From Valencia hispanica (lineage: Eukaryota > Chordata > Actinopteri > Cyprinodontiformes > Valenciidae), in the NCBI GenBank assembly GCA_963556495.2, contig OY747713.1, positions 31,285,461 to 31,349,460 on the forward strand: a DNA stretch of 64,000 bases, given 5' to 3'. A model generated the notes under the pieces. That model saw nothing but the letters and a program-made list of their open reading frames with translations, did not search any database and had not been told where the DNA came from. The translations under genes and the position numbers were made by a program. Below, in pieces: positions 1 to 14,100 of this stretch. The first letter of the stretch is position 1. Each line of letters starts with the position of its first letter.

Positions 1-368
1 CTCTGCAGCAGACGAGTCCTCCGCATAATGGAAGGAAGACTGGCAATACAAAACTATCTACAACACTAAGAACTACAACAATAAATTAAATGGGGGGGGA
101 CTGGCCCAAATACATTACAATATGTTTGAATAATTATCAGCTTGATTCCATGTGGGATATAAAGATTTTTCATAAAAAAAAGTTATAAAATACATAAGCT
201 CTCTTTCCCTTTAAGCTTTGAGTAGAAAAGGGAGTTGCACAGTGTGCAGGTCTAGGAGGAGAAAGAGCAATAAGATATTCAGTAGCATCTCCTCCCTTCA
301 ATCCTCTTCGTTGGTCAGAAAACACAGGATCGCCCTGCAATGGTTTGTGGAAGAACTGGTACTAGTCC
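1..368 (-). other. pals2: pals2 3' untranslated region (partial)
   Basis: This is the sequence directly after the pals2 stop codon on the minus strand. No open frame resembling a protein is seen, and no clear minus-strand AATAAA occurs before the window edge, so the 3' UTR probably runs off the left end. The assignment is by position only. Confidence 0.6.
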
Positions 369-2156
369 TTAATACACCCAGTTCACTGGGACCCACTGAG
401 GCTCGGAGCACAGTTTGTCCACAGCAGCCTGTAACGTCTCGAAGGCTTTGTCCAGGTTGTCGTTGATGATGGTCAGGTCAAAGTAGTGGTTGTAAGCCCT
501 CTGGATACGGGCGCTCTCATCCACAGTCTTCCTCAGGTCCACGTCCTGCACAGACATGAAGGGACGGGTCAGAGCTGGAGACCTGGACAGGCTGGACTGC
601 ACCAAAAATGTTTGCAGCACCGAGAGTTTAGAGGGAGTGAAAGATATACATTTGTATATTTTATGTTCAGGGTCAGGTCATTTTTCTGAACTGAATGAAA
701 AGGAGACACCTGAGGTTTTTTATAGACAGAAATGGGGTTTGATCAAGGGGCAAATGTGAGGCCAATGCAGTAGTGACAAAAATTGCAGTTCCCCACTCAT
801 CCGCTAGGGGCTGGCCCCAGCAAAGAGCAAGTTGCCATTGACTCCCATGTTAAAAATGTTTACATGATGCCAGGGGGTTGTTTCACGAGCATGCTAGAAA
901 AAAAGTCCCTTTGTCATAACATCACGAATGTTGCGGAAAATCTATTTTTGATCAGACTAAGGTTGAGCTCTTTGGTCATAAATACGTCAGGTTCCCTTAT
1001 GCCCACTGCTAAATATGGTCTCTTCCAAAGGACCAGGAGTCTTGTTATAGTACATGGCATCATAAGCATACCAGGACATTTTAAATAAAACCCCAGTCGA
1101 GTCTGGACTAGGTCTTTCAATGGATTAGTCAAATTGACATGATCACACTGTTGTGCATGTTGAGTGGTTACTTACAGTGAGCTGTTTTGTTGTGAGGCCT
1201 GCATCCACCACAGCTTTGTGCATACCCTTGAGTGTATCAAAATCAGGGGCTGCAATGAAAACCACGTAGGGCATGAACTCCGCTGTCTTCAATATCTTCA
1301 AAGCCTGGAGAGGACATTCAAGCAGAAACATGTTTGTGTTTGAACACTTTTGCTCTTCAACTGCAGCAATTCATCGTGAGCTACTCTGTGGTTCTCTCCC
1401 TGCCGCCTACGATTTGCCAGTCATGCTTTGCCCCATACCTGGGGGTTGACATCCAGGATGCAGGTGCGTCCCGCGGCAACCACCTCGTGGATGGAGTCAA
1501 TCTTCGTGCCGTACAGGTTGCCGTCGTACTCGCCGTGTTCCAGGAAGCGGCCGGCCTTCATGTCCGCCTCCATATCCGTCCATGAGGTAAAGTGGTAGGT
1601 GGTGCAGTTTAGCTCCTCGTCACGGGGCCTCCGTGAGGTATCTGAATGTAGGAAAAAAAGTTTAGCTTGAAATATTTTTGCTATGTGTAAAAGAATTTTA
1701 AAATGACGGGGTCTTGAAACATCTTCACGCTTGTAGTTTAGCAGCCAACTTTAGCTGCGTCACAGCTCCAGATACTTAAAAAAATTTTTTTTTAGAGAAA
1801 TGTTTGACGTTCATAGATGGTACTCATTACATTCGAGTGAGCAGGGGCCACTTTGCCAAGAATGATGGACAATTTTCAATTCTTGTCACAAATGCTCAGT
1901 CAGCCTTTTCCGGCACATGCCATAGCATTCAGTCACAGAGGATAACAGATGTGAATACTTTGCGAGTCTATAGAAGAATAGGAATATTACGTACATGGTA
2001 TAGTAGTGCCGAAGCGTGTGGGGTGAAGGACCATCAGTCGGTTCTTCAGGCTGCGTCGGCCCACCCCCTGAGCACCAATCAGGACCAGCGTCTTTCTCTG
2101 GAATGGAGGGACTTTGGCTACTTCCTCATAGATCTGCAACTCGTGTCTGTCAAATT
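369..2156 (-). other. pals2: pals2 guanylate-kinase-like domain exons
   Basis: Four exons (2156-1995, 1641-1439, 1304-1176, 545-369) encode the GuK domain to the C-terminus WVPVNWVY. The nucleotide loop reads [13 protein letters not shown]: it lacks the P-loop lysine, as is known for MAGUK GuK domains, so a peptide-binding rather than a catalytic role is expected. [16 protein letters not shown] is the conserved GMP-pocket-like region. Phases are consistent: a Tyr codon is split T|AT at the 1995/1641 junction, and the 1439/1304 and 1176/545 junctions are phase 0. The intervening introns are 119 to 630 bases and show no repeat I recognise. Confidence 0.93.
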
Positions 2157-5100
2157 CTGTTTAAAAACATGTTAAAGTTTGAGAAAACTAAAGTAAAACT
2201 GTCCGCTGTGAACCAACAGTAAGAGAAGTGTTTTCACCTGCGTTCTTGGCTGTTAAATACATCATCTTCTTCTTCTTTTTCCCGCCTAAGGTGCCACAGA
2301 GGATTCCTAAAAAAAGGAAAGAAAAAGAACATTTATCACTTGTACTTAATTGCAGTTGCAGGTTTTGGCCAGATGAGGGCAGAGATGGCCTGTTTTCTGA
2401 TGTTAAAAGTATTTGTGTTATAGGTTGACATAAGCTTTTGTGATGTATTCGAACCTTTGTGTTTTTGGACTAGCAATAATTTTTATTTTATTTTTTAAAG
2501 AACTGGGTGCGCAAGTTAAGGATTTTTGTTTATTTTTTGTTGGAAAAAAAAAAACAGGATCAAAGTCTTATAGGTAGATTTGTGGATATATATATACTCC
2601 CCGACTAATATTTGGTTACATTTCTCTTAGCAGTTGAAGAGAAACAACACTTTTTGTAGGCATCAACATGGTCTTGGCATAATTCTGGATGGGTACTGGA
2701 CCGTTCTCCTTGCCAGAATTTGTAGAGGTTATTTGGTTTCCTGGCACAAACCCAGCTTTTAAGTACAATCCAAACATCATCAGTAGGGTTGAAGTTTAAT
2801 GTTAGCTCCCTGTATCCATTCCCAAACCAGTTCTGGTGTCCGTTTGGGATCATTCTGTTGTTGGAACATCCAATCGTGTCCCAAGTTTCAAACATCTAGC
2901 TTCTGATTTAAGGTGGGTTTTAAGTGTTATTGCTTCTGCTTTGTGTGATGCACTGAGTACAACTGATAACACCATGTTTTACATTTGGTACAGTGTTCTT
3001 TGGTTTGAAGAACTCACCATGACCTTTTCTAAGGCAACTTTCTGTCAGACATCTTAATCTTTATCTCATCTGACTATAAACATTCTCTCCAAAGGCATTT
3101 AGCAATGAGCTTTGGACCATTGGAAATTTCCGTCAGTTTTGAAGGAGTAAACTTTGGAATAGGTGCTTCTTTCCTGTTTGGGACTCCTAATCTGTGTTGA
3201 TCTCCCTTCATATGGACAGTAATGGTGGGGTTCCAGTATCTTCTTGTGTTTATGAAAGACTTGAGCCTTGGTGGTTTTTCCTTAGCAATTTCCTTATACC
3301 AGAAGGTACATTTTAGGGTCAAGTGGTCAAAATCCGGGCAAACAGAACAATGTCTCCAAGCAAGCCTACAAGCGCCCACCTCATCCCTATTAAACACTTG
3401 TGGACTATACACAAAAGCAGGTTTGTTAGTTAGGGTAAGGCATCGTTAAAAGCCAAAATGAACAGGATGTTCATGCTCATGATGAGTGCATTTAGACTTC
3501 AGAACACAACGATTACACCAGGCGGGTGGGACAGAGACAAACCTGATCCATCAAAGTCTCTAGGGACAAACGCTTTTCTCTTCTCCTCCAAGAACTGGCT
3601 GGGTATTAGTCCTGTGGCACCACCCACTACATGACATGCCTGCAATGGATTACAGAGCAGGTTGAGACTCATTTGGCCTTGTGACCTTTGTGGACACTTG
3701 GTCAGAAACAGCAAATAAGACAAAGGCCCACCTGCCACCAGTTGGGATCCTCTCTGTTTACAATCTGAAGGATGTCCCCTCTCTTAAAAGCCATTCCCGC
3801 CTCTCGACAGGGAATCAGGTTGTCACTGGCTGGATCATAGTCAAAGTACGGCCGCACATACACCTGTAGGGATCAAAAGTTCAGTTCAAAGACGGTACGG
3901 CCACTGAATCTGAATATGTTTTCAGTTGCTATAAATCAGAAGAAGATACAGATATAAGGTAAGGCTGGAGTAAAAGAAGTGACAACAGAATATCACAGGG
4001 TGCCCTTTGCGATGCACCAACAACGGAGGAGTTTGCCAGGAAGGCTAAGTGCTCTGGGTGATGTATTAGATTAAACAAGCAGCCAGAGGAAGCAATAAAA
4101 CAAGCCAGTAAAGCACAGAGTCACAGAGCAGGATGAGATTCTGCATGTTTCATTCACCTTTACTTCTATTCATCCAGTTTATGTCTTCTTAGCATTATGT
4201 CAATTCATGTCAAAGATGAAAAAAATTCTATTTTATCTTTATTTCAGCAGCCATGACCAGACAAGAGAAAATGAGGATTTTATAACCTACTGTACTTTCC
4301 ATGTGAGGGCGCATGTAACTACAGGAAGCATGTGTGTGTATGAGGCAAAATCAGCAATTCTGACCTAGATAGCACATGGAGTGTTATTAATAGGACTCCC
4401 ATGGTTCACATTCATGCACAGAGGATTGAAGGATTTCCAGATCACCAGGCCGGTGCCACCACCCAACAGCTGCCGCTCTTTATGCATTGTTTCTTCACAC
4501 CAACACTTAACACTGTCTTGTTGTTTTACCTGCGGAGGTGCAGGAGCATCCCTGTAGCTTGGGAGGATCTTCAGCGTGATCCCTCCGCTGCAGTTTTTCA
4601 GCATCTCCTGCAGCTCTGTGGGGTTGTTGCCGACATCCTTGCCATTCACCTCTTTAATGATGTCACCCACGTGGAGCAGTCCTTGCCTGTCGATCATGCC
4701 GCCATGGAGAATCCTGGCGATTACCAGGTCATCTTTTTCTACCCGAAAGGTCACACCCTGCAAGGAAAATAAATGGTAATGGAATGTACAGCCTTCTTAA
4801 ATAATTTACGTACAACAGCAACATCCATGCATAGGCACAAAGAAACGGACAGAACGCATTCAGTCGCCGTTTGTCTCACCAGCGGTTCGCCGGCCTTCTT
4901 TCGAATGCCGATCATACGGACGGCGTCGGCCTGCATGAGCGCGCTGTTCACCGCTGCGTCGTTGGCCGTCTCAGCTTGTGGAGGTACTTCATAGCATTTT
5001 GTCGCCACCATGTCGTGTGCCTCCAAAAGGGACTAAGAGGAAAAGGAGATGTGAGAGATAAGAAATAAGAGTAGCCCAAGTGAAGCAAGTCAAGAGAGCA

Positions 5101-8100
5101 AACTACTTTATTTCCAGATGATTTAGCAAAAGAAGGCCTCGTGCTCAATTCCATTCACTCAGGATGATGTCACTGGTTTAGTCTAAGTCTAGTTGTTTGA
5201 AAAGGTAAACAAAGCTGCAACTAGAAAAGCTAATGTCATACATGTTACTACTTGATGTAAAGTGCATAGTAAAGACGATAACTATGAACTAATTGACATT
5301 AATTGTGTGAATAATATAATGTTTGTTGTGGAGAATGTAATCTCTTCGGCCATCATCTGTTGGGGTAGCAGCATCAGAGCCAGAGAGTTAAAGAGGCTCA
5401 ACAGCCTGATGAAGAAGGCTGGTTCTGTTCTTGGGGACGACTGTGGAACCACTGGAGATGATGATGCAAAGAAGGATCCTACATTAAATCAAGAAAATGA
5501 TGGACAACCCTGAGCATTCTCATCGGGAGACTATCCTACAACAGCGTCTCAACAACAAGATTGTCTTCAGTCGAAGGTTCTTCAGTTTTGCTGCTACACA
5601 GATCGCTACAGGAGGTCCTTCCTGCCCTCAGCCATCAGGATCTACAACAACTCCTGGAAGAATTAAATAGTATGAGCTACAACAACACTTAATTTCCCTC
5701 TGGATCAATAAAGTATTTTTGAATTGAATTGAGTTTAAAGTACTACTCTCACTACTGAGACTTTTGACTATTCAAATATCAAAACCTTCAGCTCTTTTAG
5801 TACATGATGGCTGTTTAACTTTACACTCTGTAAAATATGTAATTTTTTAACTCAAGTGTTTCTAATAGAAAGGTTTGGGTTAAGCTTTCAAATCTCTTGA
5901 GATTTTGATGGTTCATTCCTTTAGCTTGAAAGGCCATTTAAACATTAAAGGGATATATAGGATGGGAAATAATCAAATATGTTAAGTGTTCAATATCACA
6001 CAACTTTTAGCATGTTATCTAATGTAAAAAGTTTAGCTAATGCTAGCGTATTGGCCGCTGTTCACATGGTAAACACTATTAGATTTTTTTTCCGTTAGCC
6101 AACATGTTATAAGATGTATGTTAACTAATGCTCACATTGTACTTAATGCTAGAATAATGGCTAACTTTAGTTTTTATTAATGTTTGACATTTATAGCAAA
6201 TGCCAGAATATAGGGTGTTTCAATAGCTTCTTCTAGCTAAGATGACATTACTAGCAAGTCACTTCATAGCAGCTAGTGTAAGCTTCTTTTAGCTAAACAG
6301 TCACCATTACCATGTTAACATTTCAGCTAATGCTGATACTTGAGATTCTACCATGATAGCAGCCAGTGTTAGCTACTTTTAGTTAACATTTCACTATTAG
6401 CAAGTTAGCGTTTAAGCCTAGGCTGGGATATAACAAGATGCTATAAGGTTAGCAGCTATTGTTAGCTACTTTTAGCTAAAAGGTATTATTAACATATTAG
6501 CATTTATACTAATGCTGTTGTTTGAGATGCTACCAGGATAGCAGCTAGTGTTACTTTTAGCTAGGATTTCACTATTAGCAAGTTAGCATTTTTGTCTAGG
6601 CTAGGACATAGGATGCTACAAGGATAGCAGCTAGGTTAGCTACTTTAAGCAAACACCTTACTATTAGCACATTCGTATTTTTATGATACTTTATCCATCC
6701 ATTAAACTTGTCTTTAGAGCACAACTGCTTAGACTTTCATGCAGATTCTCTCCAACATCTAACCCAGGTTCTGCTTTTCAATATGCTTAATCTGTACCTT
6801 TTTAACAGACTATTCTCTACAATAGTTTTCTCTTCTAATGTTTCTAGTAATTTCTTCTTTTCAACAAGCGTTGCTGCTTCACTTTCAGCAGATCCACTTA
6901 TCCATTCTGCAAAAATTGATGTGGGATTTTTAGAGATATATCTCTAAATATACATCATATAGATATATCTCTAAAAATGCCACATATTTTATTTTATTTT
7001 TTTGTGGGGTGAGAGTCCTTTTCGACTATAGCAAAATTCTATGTTGTACTTCTCACATATCCACTGGAAAAATCTGTCAACTAATGGATCACAAAGTAGA
7101 ATTACCTTCCAAATGTCATCACTTATTCTATTGGTTCACTCTGAAACAGCTTCTCTCATATCCTGAAAATATTGTCACTTCTTCCTAAAATATCCTACTC
7201 AGATGATCAACAACAGCTCACCCAGAAACTCATGTACTCTTCCAACTCACATGCACAGTCCGTGATGTAATATCTGTTTCCCATTTTTAATCAACCTAGC
7301 ATCTCTCCTTCCCTCCCACCCCGTCTCTTTTCCTCAGTAGGAAACAGGGTCCTCAGTAGGTAACAGGGTCTTAACTTCCAAATAACAGCTCGGATGGCTC
7401 TGATTGGTTTAGTGGGCTTGCTGGGCTCAGAATACCAACTCCCATTGGTCCAGCCTGTGTAAAGCTGCTGATAGGTCCAGGAAGGGAGGATGGTGTAAGG
7501 CCCAAACATTAACTAACCAAAGTCAAAATATTAAAAATGGGCGCTCAGCTCAACATTCAATGCAAGGCAATTTTTGTTTTAAACATTTCTAATGTTTGAA
7601 TCAACGCATTAACTATTAAAAGAGCATCATCATTGCATCCAGAACGCTACTTCTTTAACCAAACGTTCCTGTTTTTTGCCCTTCCAAGCTATGTTTGTGT
7701 TTACTATGTGTCACCTGGAAGTGCGGCTCCTGGAGGATCTTAGACAGTTCAGTCGCACTGTCATCTTTCACCTTGAGGTTGTTGATGTCGCCCAGGATAT
7801 CTGTCACCAGCTCCACATTGTTGTCCTGCACTGCTTCTAGCTTCACATCCTCCTGCTGCTCCTGAGCCTGGTGGGGACAAAGAAGCTCAGGGTGTGCAGG
7901 GGCTTCACACAGACTTAGATAAAGGGAAAATTCTTCTGATGACTGTCCCTGTTGTATGAAATGCTGTGGGGTTTCAGCTGTAAACGGTCTACTATTTAGC
8001 CTTGTGTCACAGTAAAAATACAATTTATACAAACTTCAGCTCTGCTGGGAACAGGTGCAAACTGGAAACTGGAAAATTGCAGCTTTTATAGCAGGAACTA

Positions 8101-11100
8101 CTACACATCTGTGCTTAAAACAAACTGATCATGTAAAAGATTTGACAGCAGTGAAAATGTGTTAAATCAAATATTTTGTCATTTAAAAAGTAGTACAATG
8201 CATGTAAGTCAGTTTTAAAAAAAGCCGTAGCACTGTGAAGCTAAATCCTTTCATTACTAGAGGTGTATACGGATCGGTTCTTCTGCAGGACACGTTTGTC
8301 AAAGCCTTATTGTAAATAAGCACTTCAGCCAGAGCAAGCAGAGATGGTCTTCAAGATGACTAGAGGTTAGTTCACTCACAGTCTCTAACTCTGAGCTCAA
8401 GTTGTGCGTGTGCTACCTGAGGATGGGTGCGTACAATTGGACTTTCCATGATGCCGCGCAAAAAAAGCAGGTCAATGTCTTTCACCGCTGTGGAAGTGGG
8501 CCCCTCGCCCCCAGTTTCCTCTGCCTGTTGCATGGCTAAAAAAAAACAATATATGCAAAGGGAAATGATAAGAGGCATGATTGTGAAAACAACCATAGAC
8601 AGACTACAAATTACTGATGGAGCATCTGAGAAAAATATAACGGGACTAGTCAAGCTAAAACCCCAGAATCTTTGCTTCATACACCACATTTTAAAACTCA
8701 TATTGGTCTAGAACTTCAGAGCTCATTCGTTCTAGACCCTACAGATAGTTTATGCATGCTGAAGCATAAAATCTGCTGAGATTCAAAGGCTGTAAGTAAA
8801 AACAAAAAACACTAACTTATCTGGTAACATAAACAGATACTGTAGAAAGAGAGGTGTGGACTGTTTGTATGTATGAGGCAGCTACCGCTATAATGCCGGG
8901 CTCTAAAAGCTAACACAAGCCCATTTAAGCCACTTAGAGCCCTGAAAGCGTGTGTCAGTGTGTCATTATGCACTTGTGTAGGTAATAATTATGCTCAGTC
9001 GGCATTTTTAGTCTGTTAACGTATGATTTATTTCTCTGGATGATGCTCTGTCAACCCACAATTACACATTTAACCCCAATCATACTTTGTGTCATTAGGC
9101 CGTACTCTATACTTGAGATTACTCTTGAAGAAAAAAGTTCAGTATGCAAAATTACTGTCCTGGAAACTCTAAAGAACATAACAGTTACTTACCAAGATAC
9201 AATAAAACTATATAAAGTAAATTCATACAATGTATAAAAGACAATATTTTTGTGTGACATTAAATCAGACTAAAGTTTTCTTGCTTTAGATTAAATTATG
9301 TTAAGTTTGGGAAAGTTCAGCCAATAGACAGATTAGGAAAGAGAAAAGTTTGTTGTCCCTGAGATGACAGTATTTTGGTGAATCAACCCCAGAACAAAAG
9401 CCACTTTGAAAGTACGGGGATGGCAGCATCATGCTGTGTGGGTGTTGTGATGCAAGAGAGACTGGTGTACTTTAAAAAAATATATAGCATTATAAGGAAA
9501 TACCATTATGTGGAACAGTTGATGCAGCATCTCAAGACATTGACCAGGAAGTTTGGGTATGGATCTCCTAAACAAGCCAAATCCTGCTCCCAAATAATAT
9601 ACAATGTGTCTCCTTGACAGCAAAGTTAATGTTTTGGAGAGGTCATTACAAACCCCTAATATCAGTCCCAAAGCAAAAATAAAACTATGTGAGCAGAGCT
9701 GAAATAGTGTAAGAAAGAAAAGCTGATCACAAACCGGTCTCGGATACAACTGTTCTATTAGGAGAAAGGGGCCAAAATTCCCGCAAACTAGAAGCATGTA
9801 AAAGGATTCACAATAAACTTCACCATCTTCTGACAAATCCTAAGGATATATAGCTCATCTTTTGACTTTGAAGAAAGTAATAAAACATTCTTTCTCTCTT
9901 TAATCTGACATGTACAAAATAAAAATAATTTTGATAATACAAATTTAAAAAGGTGACACTTCATGAAAATTCCACTTTTTTTAGCCATTAAAGGCATACT
10001 CCGCAACTTTTACACCTTAATATAATATTTTTTTCAAAAGTTATGGTGGAATGTTATCTATTATGTTCATTTTTAGAGTTATCACCACCTTACAGGGGTC
10101 CTTGGCTTTTTTCTGCAACATAGAACTTTTGAGCGGTGGCCCGCCGCCGGAAGTACCGACTGAGTTCTGCTTTACGGCAGAGTCATACGGCCTCACTGTT
10201 TAGACTGTAGAGATGGCTGATCCACCAAAGAGACCAAGAAATTCCATATCAGAAGGCACTAGAAAAAGAAAAAGAGAACTTGATAGAGAGAGAGCAAAGA
10301 CCAGAGTAAATATTGGGCCGGCTTTTCCTCGTTTTAGAGTTCTTTTGGAACGAACGTCATGTACTACAGACACCGAGTTAGCCGTGCTGCTAATGGATAA
10401 GTAAGTAATCAATGATTTCACCGGGGCTATAGTGTTTGGTCTGGCATGATGTTGTTATACAGTCCTGAGAAAGCTATGTATTCAATGTGTGGAGGTGGAT
10501 GAACATAGTTTGCACGGTATGCCTTACAGTAGTAATGTAAATTACACAACCGAGTCGATCTCCGCTAGCCATCTAGAGGCTAATGTGATGCTAACGTGTA
10601 AGACTAGGTTCTGTAGATAAAGCTGCAAAGTCCAGCGTAGTCGCTATATTTCAGTATATAAGTCAAACTTTTTTCTTTTGGTTTTGTCAAGCTAGTGATT
10701 TATATTTTTGTCGTATCATTTTTTCCTAAAAACACCTAAAGATGTAGGCTGAGTCTAGTGTCGGGAGGTGTTTGCTACGTGGCGCTTAGACGTTCTCTGT
10801 ATCTAATCTCACTGTTTTTCCAATTACCCCGACCTCCCCCACAAACTGAATACCTAGCTGTGAGATCTTTACTCTAAATTATCCCGATTGTTACAGTTGA
10901 ATTGCGAACTGAAACGGCGCTTGTTTGTTGTTTGGGCAAGCGATTTGGAAAGCAGCCACTGAAACATGCCTCTTATGAGCGACAGAGAGATTTGATTTTA
11001 TGACAGTGATGTTGCACGGCGAGCCTGAAGAGGGCGAAAGAGAGCAAATATCGTGAAAGTTGCGGAGTATGCCTTTAAATGCTTAGTGTAGGGAATTTAG

Positions 11101-14100
11101 AGTGTCTAGGAGTGCAAAAAGCATACATTTGTCACTCCATGTGTTGTGGAGATATTTTTGTAAAATGTTTTGGGTCATATTTCTAAGCCATTCAGTTTTC
11201 TCTATTATCTATTACATTTTTTGAACCATTACGTCACAGTACTTGCACTGGAACTGCCAAACTTGGTCATGGATTTTCGCCTAAACGCTGAGCGAATCCG
11301 CCATCTTTATTTCTCGCTGTGAGTTTGTACTCCAAGTTTAGGTATGTCAAAAGTACGTGTCAAAATGTTCTGTTGTTGGGTGTATTAACCCGCACAACTC
11401 TTTACACTGTCTCGAGGTTTTGGGTCATTAAACGGTCGTCTTTTTTGTTAGTGTCTCTTCCGACATAAAAAAAGACAAAAAAGAAGTTTCTGCAGTGCTA
11501 GGTTGATGGCTCTCTATCAAACTACAAAAATGGCTGAATGGGGTGGAATGGAAGGTTCAGCGACCTGGAGGGGGATGTGGTATGCAGCACGTCCTACACA
11601 TTTAAAGGGACGACATTGTCATTCTGCAGACCCTGTTCAGACACCTCTGAACAGGGGTAGAAGAGGAGCCTATAGAACTACTATTAAAAAAATCCAACCT
11701 AATAACTGCAGTTCAACTATATATAGACCACAACTAAATGATTTAGATGTAAAAAGGAAGAATTTAAAAGCATGTCCACTTTAACTTAAACAGGAAATGT
11801 TTCTGATTACAAGTCAGACTGAGGAAAAATTATTTGTTTTGTTATAGTTCATATAAAAATCTGTTTTTGTAATGCGTCTAAAATTTTACAGTCTAACAAC
11901 GATTTCAAACATAATTTCTTGCCACAATCTTTATGTTTACATTTTTGATAGTCGCACAACTAGCAATGCACATTTTGATTTGGAAGTTGGTCGTTTTCTT
12001 TAAATAAATCGATTTTACTGCAAACAAGGAAAGACAAAACAGAAAACAAAAGACAAACATACATCACTAAGCACAGTCAGACTACAACAACAATCTTGGT
12101 GCCAAAACAAACCTTAAATATTTATGAAGGACAAATACACTAGGGAGGTTAAGACAGCACTGCAGACTGTAAATAGATAAATATACTCGTGTCATAAAAA
12201 AGAAGCACCAATCTAAAATCCAGTATGGAGACTCTCCTGTGTATGAGCAATGTATCAGGCTCCTGTGGGGACCACACACAGTCTTTCAGAGCAAAAACTG
12301 TAATTGTAGTAACAGTCACACAAACTACCATAAACAAACTGCACCTTTATTTCATTTTACAGACTCCTACAGTCAGTCATAACTCTCCATAAATTACAAT
12401 CAGTAAGTTAGACATTCCGTTTGTTAAAAGAGAGACTAATCACTCAAAGGTGGAGCAAAGCACACTAATCGAACATTTAAACAGGACTTGAAAGTTTGAA
12501 ACCAGAAGCATCAGAAGAGAAACTAAAAAAAAAAAAAAAACTGAACCGGAGCACATCTGGAAGTAAACACCAAAACAGCAACATTTTCACGTTTATGGGG
12601 TCTTCTGCTCTTCGTGTTGACCTTTACCCACTCACTGAGATAAGTGGCATGACGTCCTCGACCGCAGGAATGTTTGCTCAGTTCACAGCAGGAGTACACA
12701 ACCCATCCTGATGAGAACTCACAAATCTGTGACAAAGTAAAGAACTAAGAAAAATCCTCATGCTTAAGTGCTTATATTCCTTTGATATCTTAGCCATGGC
12801 TGTAAAAGGTTGTGAAAGATAAGTTATTAGTCTAAAACAGGACTGTTGCCACAATTGATTCTCAGCAGATGCATTTATCCACATTATAATATAGTTCTTT
12901 TTGTGCTTTAAAGTCATCCTTTTCTACAGATAACAGTGTGCGATGAATACTAATGGAGAAACTGCCTGCTTGAGAATCCCTGCATCTATTTTTTAAAGGG
13001 GCTATATGCAATTTTCTGAAATTTAAACTCGCTACTGACACCTGTGGCCAAAAAACTAAACTGCTCTTCCTTCCTGCTCGCTCTCGCAGCGCGCGCCCGT
13101 CCGCCGGTCGCTCTCAATCTTCGATCTTTTTCAGGCACTTGTCAGGGATTTAACTTTTTTAGTCTTATGTGGAGTTACTGTTGGTGTCAAAGTTGTCCTT
13201 GGTCTCTTCTGTGTATTCGCACAATCCATTGAACTGCTTGCGAGTGCTGACTAGCGTTAGTGGCAGAGTGATCTGAAACATTTAACATGAACGGGCTTGA
13301 CGTCACATCCACAGACAGCGCGGGAAAATCCGACCCGACAGAAAATAGAAAAAATTGGATACAGGCTTACAGGTGCACCCACTGTGTGCTGACAAGGTGT
13401 CAGTATGCTCATCAGGAGATGTTTGAGTCATAAATGGTCAACTAAAAGGCTATTGTTACGTTTATTTTGGGGAAAAAGTTGCATATAGCCTCTTTAAGGA
13501 TGTAAGACAAACCCAACAAGAAAATACTCATCAACCTGTACTCCAGTCACAATATTTAATTGTACTATTACAAGGAGAGTGCTAGAAACTGCATAAATCA
13601 GGGAAGTGCCTTGACATATAATCTATCACGTATCAGGTGAAGAAGTGAAGCACTTGTAATTGAAAGGGGGAACTCTTAAGACTAAAGCTAAGCTAACCCA
13701 ATCAGAACACCCCAAGGAGTTTCTCTCAAAAGTCTACACATCCCTGATAAAATACCAGTGTTTTGTAGTGCAAATACTTTTCTCTTTTAATGTGACACAA
13801 ATGCTTTACAAATCTGTTAGAACTGAATAAAAATAAAAAGGCAATAACCTGTTTTAATTGCGCACTATTAATTTAAAATGTTATTGAAGCGTCCTTTTTC
13901 CAAAGGATCTCGCTGTACAAATGTATCATTAAGGAAAAGGGTACGCAAGATTCGCAGTGGTGGTACAAACAGGAAGTTTTCTCCAAAATGGCTGAAAAGA
14001 CGAAAGTTGGTCAGCGAGGCAGCGAAGAGGACAACAGTAAAACTGTAGAAACTGCAGAAAAGTCTTTTAAGTACTGGTGTTGTTTTACTTGTGGGGAAAA

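Larger units (their letters stand above)
4880..8533 (-). other. pals2: pals2 L27-domain exons and core start codon
   Basis: Exons 8533-8417 (39 codons from MQQAEETGG), 7867-7715 (51 codons) and 5032-4880 (51 codons) encode the tandem L27 dimerisation modules and the start of PDZ. Markers are [28 protein letters not shown] and [14 protein letters not shown]. All junctions are phase 0 and exon sizes equal those inferred from human PALS2. The acceptor of the first exon lies two bases before the ATG (ttttag|CCATG), so this ATG can serve as a start or be internal, depending on the upstream exon. The introns contain a LINE fragment (about 5.3-5.7 kb) and an AGCTA-rich tandem repeat. Confidence 0.93.

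Noticed and set aside
1804..2175. 123-codon plus-strand frame
   Set aside because: Shadow of the pals2 GuK exon at 1995-2156; no independent support.
4401..4779. Plus-strand frames over the PDZ exon
   Set aside because: Antisense shadows of the conserved pals2 PDZ coding sequence.
9429..9836. 135-codon minus-strand frame
   Set aside because: It overlaps a decayed Tc1-like piece and flanking intron and has no recognisable features.
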